Shown: piece after piece, positions 29,045 through 32,271 of the stretch
Layout: each line of letters opens with the position of its first letter
Position numbering within the stretch: position 1 is the first letter of the stretch
Assembly: GCA_946415705.1 (NCBI GenBank)
Contig: CAMKTN010000031.1
Location: 1-32,271 of the forward strand
Source of the DNA: an uncultured Prevotellaceae bacterium
GTDB lineage: Bacteria > Bacteroidota > Bacteroidia > Bacteroidales > Bacteroidaceae
Direction of reading: 5' to 3'
Length of the DNA: 32,271 bases
The notes under the pieces: model-generated
What the model saw: the letters and a program-made list of their open reading frames with translations, nothing else
What the model was told of the DNA's origin: nothing
Databases searched by the model: none
Program-made: the position numbers and the translations under genes

Positions 29045-30757
29045 TTATACCAGAGAGTAGAGCAGCAGGATGATGAGCTGCGCGGTGAGGATGCGCAGGA
29101 ACATGCAGAGCGGATAGACCGTGCTGTAGCCTACGGCGGGCGCATCGTTGTTAGCCGTCTGGTTGGCGTAGGCCAAGGCAGGCGGGTCGGTGTTGGCACC
29201 GGCGATGAGACCCATCAGTGTGAAGTAGTTCATCTTATAACGCAGGCGCGCGAGCGTACCTATAATAAGAATAGGTATGACGGTAATGAGGAAACCGGCC
29301 CAGACATAGGTGAGACCATCGCCTTCGGTGACCGTCTGCCAGAACGTAGCACCCGCCTTGATGCCCACGGAGGCGAGGAAGAGTGCCAGACCGAACTCGC
29401 GCAGCATCAGGTTGGCGGAGTTGGTAGTGTAGCTGACCAGATGGAACTTATAACCGAAGCGACCGATGAGAATGGCGATGATGAGGGGACCGCCGGCGAG
29501 ACCCAGCTTCACGGGAGTCGGCACACCGGGGATGGCGATAGGCATCATTCCAAAGACGATACCCACGACAATACCGATGAAGATGGCGGCGAGGTTGGGG
29601 TGGTCGAGGCGCTTCACCTCGTTACCCAGCAGCGCAGCCACACGGGCGATGGCATCCTCGGGACCTACGCAGACGAGCTTATCGCCAATCTGTATGCGCA
29701 GGTTGCGGTCGGCGAAGAGGTTCATGCCATTGCGGTGAATGCGGGTGACATTGACACCATAGACGCTGGAGAAGTGGAGTTGACCGAAGGTCTTGCCGTT
29801 GACGGCGGGCTGTGTCACGAGCACGTTCTTCGACACCATACTCACATCCTGCTCGTCCCATTCCACCTGATCCTCAGGACCGATGAAAGCGCTGACAGCC
29901 TCCCAGTCATCCTCGGCACAGGTAAGGTAGAGAAGGTCGTCGGTATAAACGACGGTGTCACGATTGGGGATGATGACATGGCCCTCGTGCAGCAGACGTG
30001 TGCAGACGAAGTTGCGCCCCAGGAAGTCGCGGATCTGCAGGATAGTGCGTCCGTTGAGGGCTTTGTTCTCTGCACGCAAGGTCATACGGTGCGGCTTGGC
30101 ATGCGGGTTCTCATTTTGTTCGCGCTCTATCTCCTCTGCCTCGTTCTTGAGGCTGACGCGGCAGATATAGCGGATGGCGATGATGGCACCGATGATGCCC
30201 ACGACACCCAAGGGATAAGCGCAGGCGTAGCCCGACGCAATCTGCGGGACCTCCGCAGCACCCTTATAGATGCTGGCCACCGCCTCCGAGGCAGCACCCA
30301 AGCCAGGGGTGTTGGTGATGGCGCCACAGAGGACACCCGTCATCATGGAGAGGTTCCAGACATTCTCGCCGCCGTGGATGGAAGGGTTGTAGAAGATGAT
30401 GAAGTAAAGGGCCAACATGGTAATGACATTCAGACCCACGATGCCCATCGCCAGCATATTGGCTGTGATGCCGCCCTTGGCAAAGCTCTCAAAGAAGCCG
30501 GGGCCCACATTCAAGCCTATGCAATAGACGAAGAGGATCAGACCGAAGTCCTGGACATAGTTCAGCACAGCAGGCGTACCCGTGAAGCCAACATGTCCTG
30601 CCAGGATACCGGCAAACAATACAAAGGTCACACCGAGTGAGATGCCAAAGAGCTTGAAGCGTCCCAGATAGATGCCGAGCGAGATGACCAACGAGTATAG
30701 CACCACGATGTGTGCGATGGAATCGGTGTTGGTGAAGAGGTTAATGAGCCAATCCAT
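29045..30757 (-). CDS. Putative antiporter of the AspT/YidE family with TrkA-C domains
   Basis: A 570-residue inner-membrane protein of the aspartate:alanine exchanger family (AAE, YidE/YbjL). The N-terminal half has about five or six TM segments ([40 protein letters not shown]). Two cytoplasmic TrkA-C (RCK_C) domains follow at about 205-285 and 290-375 ([37 protein letters not shown]). The second membrane half repeats the motif ([36 protein letters not shown]). The internal duplication and central RCK_C pair are diagnostic. The substrate is not known; a dicarboxylate or amino acid exchange role is suggested only by the family. Gap of 46 bp to alaS, 18 bp to xseA. Confidence 0.88.
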   Translation of the reverse strand: MDWLINLFTNTDSIAHIVVLYSLVISLGIYLGRFKLFGISLGVTFVLFAGILAGHVGFTGTPAVLNYVQDFGLILFVYCIGLNVGPGFFESFAKGGITANMLAMGIVGLNVITMLALYFIIFYNPSIHGGENVWNLSMMTGVLCGAITNTPGLGAASEAVASIYKGAAEVPQIASGYACAYPLGVVGIIGAIIAIRYICRVSLKNEAEEIEREQNENPHAKPHRMTLRAENKALNGRTILQIRDFLGRNFVCTRLLHEGHVIIPNRDTVVYTDDLLYLTCAEDDWEAVSAFIGPEDQVEWDEQDVSMVSKNVLVTQPAVNGKTFGQLHFSSVYGVNVTRIHRNGMNLFADRNLRIQIGDKLVCVGPEDAIARVAALLGNEVKRLDHPNLAAIFIGIVVGIVFGMMPIAIPGVPTPVKLGLAGGPLIIAILIGRFGYKFHLVSYTTNSANLMLREFGLALFLASVGIKAGATFWQTVTEGDGLTYVWAGFLITVIPILIIGTLARLRYKMNYFTLMGLIAGANTDPPALAYANQTANNDAPAVGYSTVYPLCMFLRILTAQLIILLLYSLV

Positions 30758-30803
30758 GCTTCCGTATAGTTTAATGTTTAAAGTTGAAGGTTTAAAGATT
30801 TTT

Positions 30804-32271
30804 TCAGGCGAGGGCGAGTTCGATGAACTTCTCCACGGCAGCGCTGAGGCCGTCGGGGTTCTTACCGCCAGCCGTAGCGAAGTGGGGCTGTCCGCCGCCG
30901 CCGCCTTGCATCAGTTTGGCAGCCTCGCGGATGGCCTTGCCTACGTTCACGCCGTTCTCCTTCACGAGGAGGTCGCTGGCAGCACAGGTCAGCAGGGGCT
31001 TGCCATCGTTGATGGAACCGATGCACACAAGGGCGTTCTCTACCTCGGCACGCAGCTGGAAGGCAATGTCCTTCACGGCCTCGGCGGGCAGGATGGTCTT
31101 GCCGCTGATGACACACACACCGTCTTTCTCCTTGGCGGTGCGCAGCAGCTCGGCCTTGTAGGCCTGTGCTTTCTCGTGGATGAACTCCTCGGCCTGCTTC
31201 TTCATGCCGGCGTTCTCGCTGATGAGACGCTCGATGGCTCCGTGCACGTCGGGGATGCCATTGAAGAGCTGGCGCAGCTGTTCCATGCTGTCCTGCAGCT
31301 GGTAGAGTGCTTCCTCCACCTTCTGACCGGTGATGGCCTCGATGCGGCGGATACCGGCAGCGACGCTGCTCTCACCCACAATCTTGAACATCCCGATTTG
31401 GCCGGTAGCCTTCACGTGGCAGCCGCCGCAGAACTCCACGCTCTGCCCGAACTGCACCACGCGCACGTGGTCGCCGTATTTCTCGCCGAAGAGGGCGATG
31501 GCACCGAGCTCCTTGGCCTTCTCGATGGGAACGTTGCGGTGGTCTTGCAGGGCGATGTTCTCGCGGATGCGGGCATTGACAATGCGCTCCACCTGGCGCA
31601 GCTCCTCGGCTGTCACCTTCTGGAAGTGGCTGAAGTCAAAGCGCAGGCCTTCGGGCGTCACGAGCGAGCCTTTCTGCTCTACATGTGTGCCAAGCACCTC
31701 GCGCAGGGCCTGATCCAGCAGGTGCGTGGCGCTGTGGTTGGCCTCGCTGGCGTGACGCTTGTCAGTATCCACGCAAGCCATGAAATTGGCTTCGGGGTGT
31801 TCGGGCAGCTTCTTGGCGATGTGCACGGTGAGGCCGTTTTCGCTCTTCGTGTCGATGATGTCGATGGTCTCGAACTCGCTGACGATGACGCCCTGGTCGC
31901 CCACCTGTCCGCCCATCTCGGCATAGAAAGGTGTCTTGTCCAGCACAATCTGGTAGTAGGTCTGCTTCTTCTGCACGACGCGGCGGTAGCGCAGGATGCG
32001 GCATTCGTATTCGGTGTAGTCCCAGCCCACGAACTCACTCTCAGCGGGAGAACCGCCGAGCACATCCTGCCAGTCATCGGTCTCCACGGCGGCGGCATTG
32101 CGGGCGCGCTCCTTCTGCTTCTGCATCTCGGTGTTGAAGCCGGCTTCATCCACGGTGAGGTTGTTCTCGCGGCAGATGAGCTCGGTGAGGTCGAGGGGGA
32201 AGCCGTAGGTGTCGAAGAGCGTGAAGGCTTCGGTGCCGCTGATCTCGCTCTTGCCGGCGGCCTTCGTGTCG
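30804..32271 (-). CDS. alaS: Alanine--tRNA ligase, N-terminal part missing (window edge)
   Basis: The frame is open from the window end (32271) and contains the C-terminal roughly 490 residues. At the edge it reads [20 protein letters not shown], part of the class II catalytic region. Next comes the tRNA-editing domain with [20 protein letters not shown] (HxxxH zinc ligands) and [15 protein letters not shown] (CxxxH). Finally there is the C-Ala domain with [12 protein letters not shown] and a glycine-rich [14 protein letters not shown]. It charges tRNA-Ala and clears mischarged Ser/Gly. The true start lies outside the window. No sign of damage. Confidence 0.97.
   Translation of the reverse strand, partial: DTKAAGKSEISGTEAFTLFDTYGFPLDLTELICRENNLTVDEAGFNTEMQKQKERARNAAAVETDDWQDVLGGSPAESEFVGWDYTEYECRILRYRRVVQKKQTYYQIVLDKTPFYAEMGGQVGDQGVIVSEFETIDIIDTKSENGLTVHIAKKLPEHPEANFMACVDTDKRHASEANHSATHLLDQALREVLGTHVEQKGSLVTPEGLRFDFSHFQKVTAEELRQVERIVNARIRENIALQDHRNVPIEKAKELGAIALFGEKYGDHVRVVQFGQSVEFCGGCHVKATGQIGMFKIVGESSVAAGIRRIEAITGQKVEEALYQLQDSMEQLRQLFNGIPDVHGAIERLISENAGMKKQAEEFIHEKAQAYKAELLRTAKEKDGVCVISGKTILPAEAVKDIAFQLRAEVENALVCIGSINDGKPLLTCAASDLLVKENGVNVGKAIREAAKLMQGGGGGQPHFATAGGKNPDGLSAAVEKFIELALA

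Noticed and set aside
27797..30640. A 947-codon open frame on the plus strand
   Set aside because: It lies opposite xseA and the transporter gene, both with clear family motifs. Its composition is that of a GC-rich antisense shadow, with no domain, signal or promoter.

Overview
The window looks like a chromosomal piece of a GC-rich member of the Bacteroidales, most likely Prevotellaceae. Evidence for this is: promoters of the Bacteroidetes type (TTTG, about 19 bp, TAnnTTTG) upstream of several genes; an RprX/RprY-type two-component pair; a long NusB; a PUR-family (DUF3276) protein; a DUF5606 gene next to coaE; and secreted sialidases ending in the NLAGQ...KGVNIxNGKK tail typical of Prevotella cargo proteins. 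No rRNA, tRNA, CRISPR array, transposase or phage gene is visible. No stretch longer than 300 bases lacks a gene; the largest gaps are 25406-25701 and 503-744, both with promoters.

Layout. 1-3262: rpsR (cut by the window edge) and rpsF, a 57-residue membrane protein, then rprX-rprY on the minus strand. 3459-4706: a short secreted sialidase on plus. 4741-8316: the minus-strand housekeeping run nusB, yajC, ybbR-like, coaE, DUF5606. 8482-8823: PUR-family gene on plus. 8939-15534: a minus-strand four-gene operon, ompA-like, CHASE2, a small exported protein and a 1205-residue TPR-CHAT protein. It is clearly more AT-rich than its surroundings. 15728-17161: radA on plus, facing a 56-residue small gene that overlaps its stop. 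17441-24141: two tandem multidomain sialidases in one operon. 24305-25405: Mrp/ApbC ATPase. 25702-27587: ilvE and trmB with overlapping stop/start. 27600-32271: xseB, xseA, an AspT-type transporter and the 3' part of alaS, all minus.

The most interesting unit is the ompA/CHASE2/small protein/TPR-CHAT operon. All four products are predicted to lie in the envelope: three signal peptides and one multi-TM protein. The CHAT domain keeps its His and Cys. My inference is an envelope-located, caspase-like signalling or proteolysis system in which the CHASE2 protein has no kinase or cyclase of its own.

A second theme is the spread of short repetitive and palindromic DNA. It fills the spacers between minus-strand genes (octamers at 7185-7280; TTTAATG and TTCAATT units; CCTTAAT units that supply the stop codons of coaE and nusB). 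It also sits in frame inside conserved genes (trmB, radA twice, apbC linker, the linkers before both sialidase sorting tails). The 130-bp element in trmB is the clearest case.

Three GH33-type sialidases in 21 kb suggest use of sialylated host glycans, but no nanA/nanE-type catabolic gene is present in the window.
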